This document shows, in pieces, positions 35,670 through 44,780 of a stretch of 64,000 nucleotides of DNA. Under the pieces are notes generated by a model that searched no databases, had not been told where the DNA came from, and saw only the letters and a list, made by a program, of their open reading frames with translations. Made by a program: the position numbers and the translations under genes. Origin of the DNA: Sphingobium wenxiniae. GTDB lineage: Bacteria > Pseudomonadota > Alphaproteobacteria > Sphingomonadales > Sphingomonadaceae. The stretch spans positions 124,001-188,000 of the forward strand of contig NZ_VLKK01000006.1 of the NCBI RefSeq assembly GCF_007830065.1, given 5' to 3'. How positions within the stretch are numbered: position 1 is the stretch's first letter; every line of letters starts with the position of its first letter.

Positions 35670-37403
35670 CTACGGCGCTGCTTGCTGCGCGGCGGCCGCG
35701 AGATCCCGCCCGATCGCATAGCCGAAGGTCATCGCCGGCCCCAATGTGATGCCGCCCGAAGGATAAGTCCCCGCCATGACAGAGTTCATGTCGTTCCCGC
35801 AGGCATAGAGCCCCGGTATCGGCCGGTCATCGTCATCCACGACCCGCGCGCGCGCGTCGGTTCGCAGCCCCAGGCTGGTGCCGATATCCCCGGGATAGAC
35901 CCTGACCGCATAGAAGGGCGCGCGCACTATGGGTGCAAGACAGGGGTTCGCGCCCGCATGATCACCATCGCCAAGGTAGCGATTATAGCCGCTGTCTCCC
36001 TTGCCGAAGGCGCGATCCACGCCGGACCGGGCATCCGCATTGAACTGCTCCACCGTCTGTTCCAGCGTCTCGGGCGGCAGCGACAATGCCTCGGCCAGTT
36101 CACCAATGCTGTCGGCGCGGAACAAATAGCCCGCCTTGAGAAACTTGCGGTGCGATCCCGGCCCCGGGCGGACCAGCCCCATTCCATATTTGCGGATGAA
36201 ATGATGATCGCAGATAAGCGTCGCCGGAATCGTCGGCACATACGCATGGTCCCGATGCATGGCGGCCACGAAGTCGTGATAGGATGAAGCTTCGTTGACG
36301 AAACGCCGCCCGACCCCGTTGACGGCGATCAGGCCAGGCTTGGCCCGGTCCATGATGAGATGGGGACATTTGAGCAGGGTCCCGTCGGCCTGCTGGAGAA
36401 TGGAAACCGGCGTCCAGAAACCATTGTCGCGGTTGATGTCATCCAGCCGCCCACCCGCCGCCAGGCCTAGCCGGATGCCGTCCCCGACATTGGCGGCCGG
36501 GGCCATGGAATGATGCAGATCAGGGAAGGGAATATGCGCGCGCATCATATCCCCGCTACCCGGAAAGCCGCCGGTCGCCAGCACGACGGCGCGATTGGCC
36601 TTCACCCGAATCCGCCGTCCATCGCGCTCCACATGCAGTCCGGACACAGTACCATCGGCGGACTGGAACAGGTCGAGGACGCTGGTGTCGTTCCAAAGAT
36701 CAACGCCGGCATCCATGGCGGAACGGAGCAGCCGGCCGGCAAGGGCATTACCCAGCGCCAGCCGCGTTCCACGCCGGTGAAAGGTCAGCCGATCCCGCAC
36801 ATATCGCCCCACCAGCGCCGCCGAATGACGAAAGGCGGACCAGGACTTGTGCGCTTTCAAAAGTGCTTCAATGTCGTATTTCCCCACCATCATTCCGCCG
36901 AAGAGCAGGAATGTCGGCAATGGCGGGCGGAGCTGATCGAACGCCGGGCCCAGTTCGCGGCCATCGAATATGACGGGGTCCATCATGCGACCGCCGGAGG
37001 TCGCGCCCTCTTCCTCTGAATAATAATCCGGCCCCACCGACCGCGGCACCAGCTTCACGGCGCTCCGGGCATGCATATATTCGACCATTTCCGGCGCGGT
37101 ATCCAGATAGGCGTCGATCAGATCCCACCGCGCCCGATTGCCCAAGATACGCCGCAGATAGAGCGCCGCCTTCTCCCGGCTGTCCTCGACCCCCAACGCA
37201 TCCATGCCGCCATGGTTGGGAACCCAGACCACACCGCCGGAAATGGCGGCGCCGCCGCCAAAGACCGGCAGTTTTTCCAGCAGGAGAACATGTAGCCCCT
37301 CATTCGCCGCGACCGTGGCGGCGGTCAGGCCGCCGGCTCCCGATCCCAATATGACGACATCCGCTTCCTCGTCCCATCGTTCGGGAGGCGCCTTCAGGGT
37401 CAC
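35670..37403 (-). CDS. FAD-dependent dehydrogenase, 3-ketosteroid-delta1-dehydrogenase-like (copy 1)
   Basis: 577 residues of the fumarate-reductase/KstD flavoprotein group. Residues 14-40 (DVVILGSGAGGLTAATVAANEGLHVLLLEK) bind FAD ADP. GGAAISGGVVWVPNHGG is a KstD-type motif, and the C-terminus has YAVRVYPGDIGTSLGLRTD and LYACGNDMNSVMAGTYPSGG for FAD closure. Likely reaction is alpha,beta-desaturation of a cyclic ketone, by family resemblance only. It follows a YciI-like gene by 6 bases and ends the Rieske transcription unit. Confidence 0.88.
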   Translation of the reverse strand: MTLKAPPERWDEEADVVILGSGAGGLTAATVAANEGLHVLLLEKLPVFGGGAAISGGVVWVPNHGGMDALGVEDSREKAALYLRRILGNRARWDLIDAYLDTAPEMVEYMHARSAVKLVPRSVGPDYYSEEEGATSGGRMMDPVIFDGRELGPAFDQLRPPLPTFLLFGGMMVGKYDIEALLKAHKSWSAFRHSAALVGRYVRDRLTFHRRGTRLALGNALAGRLLRSAMDAGVDLWNDTSVLDLFQSADGTVSGLHVERDGRRIRVKANRAVVLATGGFPGSGDMMRAHIPFPDLHHSMAPAANVGDGIRLGLAAGGRLDDINRDNGFWTPVSILQQADGTLLKCPHLIMDRAKPGLIAVNGVGRRFVNEASSYHDFVAAMHRDHAYVPTIPATLICDHHFIRKYGMGLVRPGPGSHRKFLKAGYLFRADSIGELAEALSLPPETLEQTVEQFNADARSGVDRAFGKGDSGYNRYLGDGDHAGANPCLAPIVRAPFYAVRVYPGDIGTSLGLRTDARARVVDDDDRPIPGLYACGNDMNSVMAGTYPSGGITLGPAMTFGYAIGRDLAAAAQQAAP

Positions 37404-37409
37404 GCGCCG

Positions 37410-37721
37410 TTACCGCGCCGCGACCGGAAAGATGCGCTTGAAATCGAGGAAGGACATCCGCCACCGGACGAATTCGACCCGTTCGAACAGGTCCGCGGCC
37501 GTGAAGGGGTCGGCATCGATGAACGCCTGCGCCTCATCGCGGGTCTCCACGTCCAGCAGGATCAGGCCGCCGATCACCGACGTCCCTTCGTCATTCAGGA
37601 AACCGCCGCCGGCGATCACCTTCGTCACATTGGCCTCGAGATATTCCAGGTGGCTTTGACGCACACGGTCCCGGACATGTTCGTGGCCGGGCTTGTCATA
37701 AGTCGCGATCATGTAGGCCAA
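37410..37721 (-). CDS. YciI-like small protein
   Basis: 103 residues, dimeric alpha/beta-barrel fold. YMIATYDKPGHEHVRDRVRQSHLEYLEAN, GGLILLDVETRDEAQAFIDADPFTAADLFERVEFVRW is the YciI signature with His and Asp positions retained. It directly precedes the KstD-like gene, echoing the EthD-KstD pairs elsewhere in the cluster. Confidence 0.85.
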   Translation of the reverse strand: MAYMIATYDKPGHEHVRDRVRQSHLEYLEANVTKVIAGGGFLNDEGTSVIGGLILLDVETRDEAQAFIDADPFTAADLFERVEFVRWRMSFLDFKRIFPVAAR

Positions 37722-37752
37722 GTCTATAACTCCTTTGGTTTCGAAACGTAGT

Positions 37753-38307
37753 TCAGCTTATCGCAATGGCGGGGCTGCGCCGCTCCAGCCGCAAGCGCGT
37801 CAGCTTCAGCCGATGGATGGACCACCGGCCGTTCCTGCGCACATATTCCTCATGATAATGGCCAAAGCCGTGGACGGATTCGACTCCTGTCTCCCTGGCG
37901 CGGTCGGGCGGGAAAAAGACGAGGTCCTCCATCGCCCAGATGCCCGTTGCGTGGTCGGCCGACAGCAGTTCGATCTCCGGCATATGGCCGTGATGCACGC
38001 TGACCACGCCAGCCAGCACCTTCTTTATGTGCGCGATGGATTCGTCGCGGGGAAGAGGCTTCTCCTGCCCCTCCGGAAAGAATAATGTCGCATCGGGGGT
38101 GAACAGATCCCGCAAGGCGTTCCAGTCCTGGGTATCCGCGAACCGGAAATAGCGCGCCTTGAGGACCGATATCTCTTCTATGGCATGCAGCCGTTCTTCG
38201 ACACTGAGCATGGTCACTTCCTTATGGACTGAGGCACCCAGGCCAGCGGGCAGCCATGCGGCGCCCGCCAGGGCACCGGCGCCGCCCAGCATTGCCCTGC
38301 GATCCAT
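37753..38307 (-). CDS. SnoaL-like (NTF2-fold) protein, copy 1
   Basis: 184 residues. The body (VLKARYFRFADTQDWNALRDLFTPDATLFFPEGQ, then VSVHHGHMPEIELLSADHATGIWAMED and HGFGHYHEEYVR) is an NTF2-like domain of the SnoaL/dehydratase/isomerase group. From ATG 38307 the N-terminus reads as a Tat-type signal (DRRAMLGGAGALAGAAW), suggesting export. A second start at 38211 (MLSVEERLH) has AAGGAA at good spacing and would give a cytosolic form. It is clearly paralogous to the gene at 52515. Confidence 0.82.
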   Translation of the reverse strand: MDRRAMLGGAGALAGAAWLPAGLGASVHKEVTMLSVEERLHAIEEISVLKARYFRFADTQDWNALRDLFTPDATLFFPEGQEKPLPRDESIAHIKKVLAGVVSVHHGHMPEIELLSADHATGIWAMEDLVFFPPDRARETGVESVHGFGHYHEEYVRRNGRWSIHRLKLTRLRLERRSPAIAIS

Positions 38308-38310
38308 GGC

Positions 38311-39702
38311 CTATTCAGCCGCCAGCGCTTCGGCCCGGTCGCGCTGATAGGTCCCCGCCTTGGGCCCTTCATTCATGAACTGCCGCAGCGACCGATAGAA
38401 ATTGGTGACCGACTTTTCCTGTATCGGATTCATCAGCGAACCGTTGAACGCTCGCGACTTCATGCCCTTGCGAACCGCCAGCATATTGGCAAAGTCCTGG
38501 ACCAGGATGCGCCCCCAGTCCGCCGCCGGATCCTTCCAGTCGGCGAAGAACTGCCGCTTGAGCGGAGGCGCCTGCCCCTCGCCATATAATTCCAGCGACC
38601 AGACATCCATGATGCAGGTGTCGTGGTCATGCCCATTGGGACGGAAACGATACCAGATCACGCTGTCGATGCTCCCGTGCAGATAGATGGTGTTCGGGAA
38701 CACATGCCAGTCGAGCCGGCTCTCCATGATATATTCGGGCGTAAGTTCAGTGGGCCAGGGCGCGCCTTCCTTGGTCGCTTCCTCCACCTGAATCCGGCCC
38801 CATTCGGCCAGCACCTCGAAATCCGACAGAGTCGAAGGGATCGCATCGAGCTTTTCGAGCAGGCGATAGGAACGGCCGCTGGCCATCGCCCCCAGATTGT
38901 TGTGGAATTCCGTCACGACGCCGCGAATGTGGTCGCGCACGTCCCGCTTGGGCGCGGGGGGAAGACGCGATGACCGCTGGTACGGGTAAATGCTGTCATT
39001 GTCGTACCACATCGCGGCATGACGGCCAAAACCGCTACTGGCCGAATAATCCTCCATATGCTCGATCAACTGCGGGTGCGATTGCTGCACATGGTAGAAT
39101 TCGTTGAAGAAGCCCATGCCGGTCTTCCAGTTGCACGGCATGATCGCGGTCTTGTAATAGCGATAGCGCAGGTTCTGGAAATTGAACTTGCCGCAATAGT
39201 CATCCACCGGCGCCAGAAAATCGGCGAGCGGCTCGCAATCGGGGTCCATGTTGATGAAGACGAAACCACCCCACATGTCCACCCGGACAGGCTTCAGGGC
39301 GATGTCCGCGTCCGAGAAATAATCACCGAAATCCTTGCGGTCGATGACCAGGGCATTCTTGCCGTCGAGGTCGAATTCCCAGCCGTGAAAACGGCATTTG
39401 AACATCCTGGCCTTACCGCATCCTTCCGTCAGTTGCCGGCCCCGGTGCGGACAGACGTTATGAAAGGCCTTTACCTCCGTCTCGCTGGAGCGGACAACGA
39501 TGATGGAATCGTCCACCACTTCGTATGTGACGAAATCCCCGACATGGGGGATCTCTTCAAGCCGACAGGCGATCTGCCACACATAGGGCCACAGCCGCTC
39601 TTCTTCGAAGCGCGCGAACGCGGCGCTGGACTGGTCATCCCTGGGCAGGAAATTGTCGGTCACTTCGGCCGTGGGAAATTGCTGCCTTGACTGGGTGCTC
39701 AT
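38311..39702 (-). CDS. Rieske non-heme iron oxygenase, alpha subunit
   Basis: 463 residues. The Rieske [2Fe-2S] ligands are C84 and H86 (CPHRG), C103 and H106 (CRFHGW). The mononuclear iron motif is E201-x2-H204-x4-H209 (NEFYHVQQSHP) with a later carboxylate in VQDFANML. The position that bridges the two centres, normally Asp (as Asp205 of naphthalene dioxygenase), is Glu here. There is no small subunit gene nearby, so it is probably an alpha-only oxygenase fed by the ferredoxin at 33.9 kb. First gene of a run with SnoaL, YciI and KstD-like genes. Confidence 0.93.
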   Translation of the reverse strand: MSTQSRQQFPTAEVTDNFLPRDDQSSAAFARFEEERLWPYVWQIACRLEEIPHVGDFVTYEVVDDSIIVVRSSETEVKAFHNVCPHRGRQLTEGCGKARMFKCRFHGWEFDLDGKNALVIDRKDFGDYFSDADIALKPVRVDMWGGFVFINMDPDCEPLADFLAPVDDYCGKFNFQNLRYRYYKTAIMPCNWKTGMGFFNEFYHVQQSHPQLIEHMEDYSASSGFGRHAAMWYDNDSIYPYQRSSRLPPAPKRDVRDHIRGVVTEFHNNLGAMASGRSYRLLEKLDAIPSTLSDFEVLAEWGRIQVEEATKEGAPWPTELTPEYIMESRLDWHVFPNTIYLHGSIDSVIWYRFRPNGHDHDTCIMDVWSLELYGEGQAPPLKRQFFADWKDPAADWGRILVQDFANMLAVRKGMKSRAFNGSLMNPIQEKSVTNFYRSLRQFMNEGPKAGTYQRDRAEALAAE

Positions 39703-39771
39703 CGCATTCCTCTCAAATCCGTTCTTTTCTCTTGTCTACAACGGCCACGAACCGGTAGCAAGGAACTTAAG

Positions 39772-39784
39772 TTCTAATATTTTA
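39772..39784 (-). promoter_or_regulatory. Regulon box upstream of the Rieske gene
   Basis: On the minus strand TAAAA-TAT-TAGAA, 69 bases before the Rieske ATG, in the divergent gap shared with the carboxymuconolactone-decarboxylase-like gene. Confidence 0.6.
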
Positions 39785-39867
39785 TTGTTTTGAGCCGTTC
39801 GCGGAGTATCGATTGGCCGACAGACGCCGCCGCCAGCAACGGACGGCGAACCACAGAGGAGAATGTC

Positions 39868-40437
39868 ATGCGCGTAAACGTCCCAGCCGAGCATCAATTG
39901 CAGCCAACCGCCTTTGTGGCGACACATTACGCCCCCGACGTGGTGGGACCCGCCTTCGCCTATTCCAAGGCCACCTACGAGCATAGCCGTCTTTCTCTTC
40001 GCGAATTCGAGGCCGCACGGGCGCGGACCGCACAGATCAACGGATGCCTTCTCTGCCAGACCTGGCGCTCCGATCGCGATACGGCAGCCTATCTCGAATC
40101 CCTTGGCAGCAAAGCGGATTCGGTCGCCACGCGAGGCGGTCCGGCGCCCGACGAGCTATTCTATGATTCGGTGGCGGAATGGAAAACCGCGCCGCTTTTC
40201 AGCGAACGCGAGCGGATCGCGATCGAATATGCCGAAGGATTGGGCCTCGACCCGCATGGCATCGCCGGGAACGAGGATTTCTGGCGGCGCGCCAAGGCTG
40301 TCTATTCGGATGAAGAGATTGTCGATCTGTCCTACTGCATAGCCTGCTGGATGGGCCTTGGCAGGGTCGCCCATGCCCTAGGCATCGATGGCATTTGTCA
40401 GATACCGGCTCTGGCCAGGGAAACCACGCCCGCCTGA
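39868..40437 (+). CDS. Carboxymuconolactone-decarboxylase/AhpD-like protein
   Basis: 189 residues of the CMD helical fold. The AhpD-type cysteine pair C60-x2-C63 (NGCLLCQTW) is present, but the usual His four residues later is absent (Arg at that position). A second pair region, YCIACWMGLGRVAHALG, ends the domain. Role may be redox or gamma-carboxymuconolactone-type chemistry; not assignable. ATG 39868 has GAGGAG upstream. It is the only plus-strand gene between 33.6 and 49.7 kb. Confidence 0.8.
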   Translation: MRVNVPAEHQLQPTAFVATHYAPDVVGPAFAYSKATYEHSRLSLREFEAARARTAQINGCLLCQTWRSDRDTAAYLESLGSKADSVATRGGPAPDELFYDSVAEWKTAPLFSERERIAIEYAEGLGLDPHGIAGNEDFWRRAKAVYSDEEIVDLSYCIACWMGLGRVAHALGIDGICQIPALARETTPA

Positions 40438-40494
40438 GGGCTTGGCGGACACCGGCGACCGTCCCGATGAGGCAGGGTCGATGCGACCGGGCGC

Positions 40495-41136
40495 TCAGAC
40501 CGGGACGGCGTCGGGCTGGCGCTCCGGCTGGGCATCAGCGAAGGCGGGTATCTGCAGCAGACGCGCCTCCAGATCCAACAACGCCGGGAAGCGCGAGAGG
40601 TCCGTCTCGACACGGCGGGCATTATAGAGTTGGGGAACAAGGCAGATATCGGCGATGCTGAGCTTGTTTCCTGCCAGAAAGGCGCCCGAAGCCGCCGCCG
40701 CATCCTCCAGAACCGCAAAGCCGGATTCTATCCAGTGCCGTGCCCAGACGTTGATGCCCTCCTGCTCAAGGCCGAGGTCTCCGGCCAGATATTTCAGCAC
40801 CCGCAGATTGTTGAGCGGATGAATGTCGCAGGCGACGATCTGGGCCAGCGCACGGACATGTGCCCGCTCCGCCGCGTCTCCCGGGATGAGGGGGGGGTCG
40901 GGATATATCTCTTCCAGATATTCCAGGATCGCCAGGCTCTGGCTCAGGCTGTGCGGGCCATCCACCAGGCAAGGCACGAATCCCTGTCGATTGATCGCCC
41001 GGAACGCGTCGCCCTTTTGCTCGCCGGTTCGCAGGTTGATCGAAACGGCGTCATGGGAAAGCCCCTTCAGCGCCAGCGCGATCCGAACGCGATAAGCGGC
41101 CGTCGATCGCCAATAGCCATACAGAACCCGATCCAT
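40495..41136 (-). CDS. maiA: Zeta-class glutathione S-transferase / maleylacetoacetate isomerase
   Basis: 213 residues. The N-terminal thioredoxin-like domain has the zeta motif (YWRSTAAYRVRIALALKG, active Ser about residue 11), NRQGFVPCLVDG and LSQSLAILEYLEE, and the C-terminal helical domain has CDIHPLNNLRVLKYL and SIADICLVPQLYNARR. It isomerises cis to trans double bonds of ring-fission products such as maleylacetoacetate or maleylpyruvate. It ends the unit hydrolase-VOC-GST. Confidence 0.88.
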   Translation of the reverse strand: MDRVLYGYWRSTAAYRVRIALALKGLSHDAVSINLRTGEQKGDAFRAINRQGFVPCLVDGPHSLSQSLAILEYLEEIYPDPPLIPGDAAERAHVRALAQIVACDIHPLNNLRVLKYLAGDLGLEQEGINVWARHWIESGFAVLEDAAAASGAFLAGNKLSIADICLVPQLYNARRVETDLSRFPALLDLEARLLQIPAFADAQPERQPDAVPV

Positions 41137-41146
41137 TGCCTTCCCT

Positions 41147-41680
41147 TCAGGCGTGAAGCGACTGATGGACCCAGGCAGCTTTTGTCGAAACCTGGCGGGT
41201 TTCCGCCCATTCCTGCAACATGGGTTCCGCGAGTTCGCTTAGTTCCTTCAGCGCCTCAGCCGTTTCGGTGCGATAGGTCAGTTCCACCCGATGGCCATCG
41301 GGGTCATGGAAATAGATCGACTGGAAGATATTATGATCGATGGGACCGATCACGTCCACGCCATAATCGCGCAGCCGCTTGATATGCTCTTCCAGCGCCT
41401 CGGCATTCTCCACTTCAAGTGCGAGATGCTGCACCCAGGGCGGCGTGTTTGGGTCGAGTTGCATCGGCTCCGCTTCGGAAAGGTCGAAGAAGGCGATATG
41501 GCTGCCGTCCGCCATTTCGAAGAAGATGTGCATATAGGGACAGCGCGCGCCCGTCGTGGGCACACGGTCTTCCGACATGGCCATGGTGAACTTGAGTCCA
41601 AGCCCCTTGGTATAGAAATCGACCGTCCGCTTCGCATCGCGACAGCGATAGGCGACGTGATGAAGCTTTTGGATCGTCAT
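41147..41680 (-). CDS. VOC-superfamily (glyoxalase/extradiol dioxygenase-like) protein
   Basis: 177 residues, one VOC module plus a helical C-terminal tail. Candidate metal ligands are His in LHHVAYRCRD, His in WVQHLALEV and Glu in YFHDPDGHRVELTY, the usual His-His-Glu arrangement. It may be an extradiol-type ring-cleavage enzyme or an isomerase. It overlaps the start region of the upstream alpha/beta hydrolase by one base, supporting a linked step. Confidence 0.83.
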   Translation of the reverse strand: MTIQKLHHVAYRCRDAKRTVDFYTKGLGLKFTMAMSEDRVPTTGARCPYMHIFFEMADGSHIAFFDLSEAEPMQLDPNTPPWVQHLALEVENAEALEEHIKRLRDYGVDVIGPIDHNIFQSIYFHDPDGHRVELTYRTETAEALKELSELAEPMLQEWAETRQVSTKAAWVHQSLHA

Positions 41681-42594
41681 TATACGCTCTCCGCCTGGCT
41701 GGTGTTGGAAGACGCCTGGTCTTCTGTGCTCGACTGGACGGCGGCCGGATCCGCGATGAAGGCCAGGTGCAGGGCATTGAACCGGTCCGGCTCCTCGAGT
41801 TGCGGCATGTGGGAGGATTCATGGAAGACGACGAAACGCGAATCGCGAATTCCGTTCGCATAATTCTTGCCGTCTTCCAGCGTCGCGGTCGGATCATCAT
41901 GGGTCCAGACAACCAGCGTCGGCGCCTCCACCTTTGCAAGTTCCGCCTGCGTCAACAGGTTGCGCTGCCTGATCTCCATATCCTGAAGGCACATGATGTT
42001 CTTGACCGATCGCTTATAGTCTTCAGCCGAATAGATATCTTGCCGAATATCGATCAGTTCCTCGGTCAGCGATTCCGGATGCTTCAGAACGAAGTCGAGG
42101 CGGATGCGAACGCCTTCGCGACCACTGACCAGTGAAGCGCGTTCAGTCAGGGTCTTGAGGTTATGCATCACCGACGGATGGGCGGTCAGTCCGGCGCTGG
42201 CGATCAGCGACAGGCGATCGACCTTTTCGGGATAGCGGGCGGCGATACGAGCCGATATCCAGCCGCCCAGAGAGGTTCCCGCGAACGTCGCGCTCTTCAC
42301 GCCCATGACTTCGAGAAATTCCAGGACGTGATCGACATAGCGTTCGATCTCATAATCGCCATCGGGCTTGGCGGTATAGCCATGGCCCAGCATATCGATG
42401 GCAAGAACGCGATGCCCCGCTTTCGCATGCGCCGCGATATTGAGGCAGAATGTTTCGATATGGCCGCCAATGCCGTGAAGGAAGAGAACCGTGGAATCGC
42501 CTTCTCCGGCTTCAACCACTCTGGTGCTCAAACCCCCGACATCCACCCAGCGGTGGCTGAACGCCACCTTGTTCATTGCATTCCAGTAACTCAC
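41680..42594 (-). CDS. Alpha/beta hydrolase, C-C-bond hydrolase (MhpC/HsaD)-like
   Basis: 304 residues. LFLHGIGGHIETF is the oxyanion motif, GTSLGGWISARIAARYP the nucleophile elbow with Ser at about 117, and ESSHMPQLEEPDRFN supplies the catalytic His. The family includes hydrolases of meta-cleavage products. Being coupled to the VOC gene, it is a candidate for the step after ring cleavage. The last 25 residues are Ser/Thr/Gln-rich and likely disordered. Confidence 0.85.
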   Translation of the reverse strand: MSYWNAMNKVAFSHRWVDVGGLSTRVVEAGEGDSTVLFLHGIGGHIETFCLNIAAHAKAGHRVLAIDMLGHGYTAKPDGDYEIERYVDHVLEFLEVMGVKSATFAGTSLGGWISARIAARYPEKVDRLSLIASAGLTAHPSVMHNLKTLTERASLVSGREGVRIRLDFVLKHPESLTEELIDIRQDIYSAEDYKRSVKNIMCLQDMEIRQRNLLTQAELAKVEAPTLVVWTHDDPTATLEDGKNYANGIRDSRFVVFHESSHMPQLEEPDRFNALHLAFIADPAAVQSSTEDQASSNTSQAESV

Positions 42595-42631
42595 ACCTCA
42601 ATCCTCTCGTGAGACCACCAAGAGCGTAGTA

Positions 42632-42645
42632 TATTAGTATTCCTA
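42632..42645 (-). promoter_or_regulatory. Regulon box upstream of the hydrolase gene (variant copy)
   Basis: On the minus strand TAGGAA-TAC-TAATA, with one extra base relative to the other boxes, 37 bases before the ATG at 42594. Confidence 0.45.
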
Positions 42646-42777
42646 TGTGGGAAAGACTTTTTGCATATCCGTGCCTGGCCAAATTGCAGAAATTCCTGGA
42701 AACATCCCTCGAGAGACGCGCATGACAGTCAGGCCGACCAACCATGATCGGCGCGCGGGACCCGCCTGACGGGCGTT

Positions 42778-43482
42778 TCAGGCAGCCGGATCGAAGGTCT
42801 CGATTTCCTCGCATATCCGCGTGAGAAGCCGGGCGGCGGGTTCCCCGTCGACCACCCGATGATCGACCGTCAGCGACAGGCCCATCATCTTGCGTTCACG
42901 GATCGCGCCGCCCTCGCCCAGCGCCAGGCGAGAGGTGATGGCGCCTATGCCCAGCAATACCATCTGTCCGCTGTTGAGAATGGGCGTGAAGTGCTGAACC
43001 CGGCTGTTGCCCAGGTTGCTGATTGTCGCCGATCCGCCCTTCATCTCCGATACCTGCAGCTTTCCGGCGAAGGCGCGCGCGACCAGGTCCTTGCGTTCCG
43101 CTCCGATGGCCTCGGCCGATTTCTGCTCCACATTGCGTATCACCGGCGTTTTCAGGCCGTCGGGCGCGGCAATGGCGACGGCGATATCGACGGTTGGAGA
43201 CAATAGTATCTCATCCGCGCCCGCCGTGCCGTTCAGATCCGGCTGAGACGCGAGTGCCCGCGCGAAACAGGCGATCAGGCAATCCTCGATTCCCGTTGCC
43301 TTGCCCTCGGTCTTCCACGACGCGCGCAAGGCCAGCAAGCGGGACGCATCGGCTTCGCCATGGAAGCTGAGCTGGGCGGCCGTGCCCAGGCTTTCCATCA
43401 TCCTGTCAGCAATGAACCGTCGCACCCCGCCCAGGCGAACGCGGCGGACGCCAGTGTCCTCCGCCCCCGATGCGTTCGCCAT
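42778..43482 (-). CDS. 2-oxoacid dehydrogenase E2, catalytic domain only
   Basis: 234 residues: only the acyltransferase core, with VRRFIADRMMESLGTAAQLSFHGEAD at the N-terminus, ATISNLGNSRVQHFTPILNSGQMVLLGIG, and the active site DHRVVDG (His at about 208). A normal E2 also has one to three lipoyl domains and a peripheral-subunit-binding domain; neither is present. The lipoyl domain is a separate gene that ends one base into this start. It forms one unit with E1 alpha and beta. Confidence 0.9.
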   Translation of the reverse strand: MANASGAEDTGVRRVRLGGVRRFIADRMMESLGTAAQLSFHGEADASRLLALRASWKTEGKATGIEDCLIACFARALASQPDLNGTAGADEILLSPTVDIAVAIAAPDGLKTPVIRNVEQKSAEAIGAERKDLVARAFAGKLQVSEMKGGSATISNLGNSRVQHFTPILNSGQMVLLGIGAITSRLALGEGGAIRERKMMGLSLTVDHRVVDGEPAARLLTRICEEIETFDPAA

Positions 43483-43715
43483 CAGCCCGCGATCTTCGCG
43501 ACGATCTGACCCTTGCGGATCGGCTCCTCGGCTGGAACGAGGATTTCCAGAGCGCCGCTCGCCGGGGCGAGCAGCTCGCTCGCCACCTTTTCATTCATGA
43601 TTTCGGCGATCAAATCTCCCTCATTGACCTGATCCCCGTTCGAAAAGAACCAGGACGAAATCGATCCTTCGCTGTCATCGTCCCAGAGGTCGTCGGGAAT
43701 CGCCACGTCAGTCAT
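43482..43715 (-). CDS. Stand-alone lipoyl-domain carrier protein
   Basis: 77 residues, a single biotinyl/lipoyl domain: SEGSISSWFFSNGDQVNEGDLIAEIMNEKVASEL places the modified lysine at K43 in the tight turn. It should carry lipoate between E1 and E2. Normally this domain is fused to E2. Neighbours E1 beta (3 bases away) and E2 (1-base overlap) are in the same operon. Confidence 0.9.
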   Translation of the reverse strand: MTDVAIPDDLWDDDSEGSISSWFFSNGDQVNEGDLIAEIMNEKVASELLAPASGALEILVPAEEPIRKGQIVAKIAG

Positions 43716-43718
43716 AGA

Positions 43719-44780
43719 TTATTTCTCCAGAACGGCTTGTCGCGCCAGGGCGACGAGTTTCTCGCTATTGGGCAGAACCCCCTGCTCCAGCACCGGGCTG
43801 AACGGAATCGGAATGTCGGGAAAGGACAAGCGCCGCGGGGTCGCCTTCAGGGTTATCGATGCGTCTTCGCAGACCGAGGCGATCACTTCCCCGCCAATGC
43901 CATAGCTCATATAATCATCGTCCACGGCGACGAGCCGGCCGGTCTTGCGCACCGACGCCCGGATAGTCTCCCGGTCCAGCGGCGCGATCGACCGCAGGTC
44001 GATGATCTCGCAGGAGATGCCTTCCTTCTGCAACTGGTCGGCCGCGTCGATGGCGTGATGGACGGTCAGGCCGAGGCCCACAAGCGTAACATCGCTGCCT
44101 TCACGGGTCACCGCCGCCTTGCCGAGCGGGACCAGATACGCCTCCTCGGGCACATGCGTCGCGGCGCGGGGAACGGTGCCCAGCCAGCCAAGTCCCTGCA
44201 CGCCCTTGTGGAACATGAAGACGACCGGATCGTCATCGCGGATCGCGCTGGCGAGCAGACCCTTCGCGTCATAGGCGTTGGACGGCACCACCACCTTCAA
44301 TCCCGGCAGATGGCCGAAGGTCGCATACAGCGTCTGCGAATGCTGTCCGCCGTCGCTGTAGCCGCCGCCGACCGACGTCATCAGCACCATCGGGCATGTG
44401 ACCTGTCCGCCGGAAAAGAAACGCTGCTTGGCGGCAAGGCTGTAGATCGAGTTCATGCAGACGCCGACGAAATCGACGAACATCAGTTCGACGACCGGCC
44501 GGAGTCCGACGGCGGCCATGCCGACCGCGGCGCCGATAAATCCGGATTCGGAAATCGGCGTGTCGCGCACGCGCGCCGGACCGAAGGCATCGAGCAATCC
44601 GACCGTGGTCGACCATACGCCGCCGATCTTGGCGACATCCTCGCCCAGCACGACGACCGAACTGTCGGTCGCCATTTCCTGGTGAATAGCTTCATTGAGC
44701 GCTCGGGCGACGGTCAACCGGCGCTGCCTGGGGGCCGGGGTCTTGGCGCCTGTTTCCTGCATGACGTCAACCGAAGACAT
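43719..44780 (-). CDS. 2-oxoacid dehydrogenase E1, beta subunit
   Basis: 353 residues. LTVARALNEAIHQEM, VVVLGEDVAKIGGVWSTTVGL, DTPISESGFIGAAVGMAAVGLRPVVE and MTSVGGGYSDGGQHSQ are marks of the transketolase-like beta subunit; the C-terminal domain ends VLPNSEKLVALARQAV. With E1 alpha it decarboxylates a 2-oxoacid (pyruvate-, acetoin- or branched-chain type). Start 44780 (AGGAGG upstream, overlapping E1 alpha by 14 bases) is preferred over 44762. Confidence 0.9.
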   Translation of the reverse strand: MSSVDVMQETGAKTPAPRQRRLTVARALNEAIHQEMATDSSVVVLGEDVAKIGGVWSTTVGLLDAFGPARVRDTPISESGFIGAAVGMAAVGLRPVVELMFVDFVGVCMNSIYSLAAKQRFFSGGQVTCPMVLMTSVGGGYSDGGQHSQTLYATFGHLPGLKVVVPSNAYDAKGLLASAIRDDDPVVFMFHKGVQGLGWLGTVPRAATHVPEEAYLVPLGKAAVTREGSDVTLVGLGLTVHHAIDAADQLQKEGISCEIIDLRSIAPLDRETIRASVRKTGRLVAVDDDYMSYGIGGEVIASVCEDASITLKATPRRLSFPDIPIPFSPVLEQGVLPNSEKLVALARQAVLEK

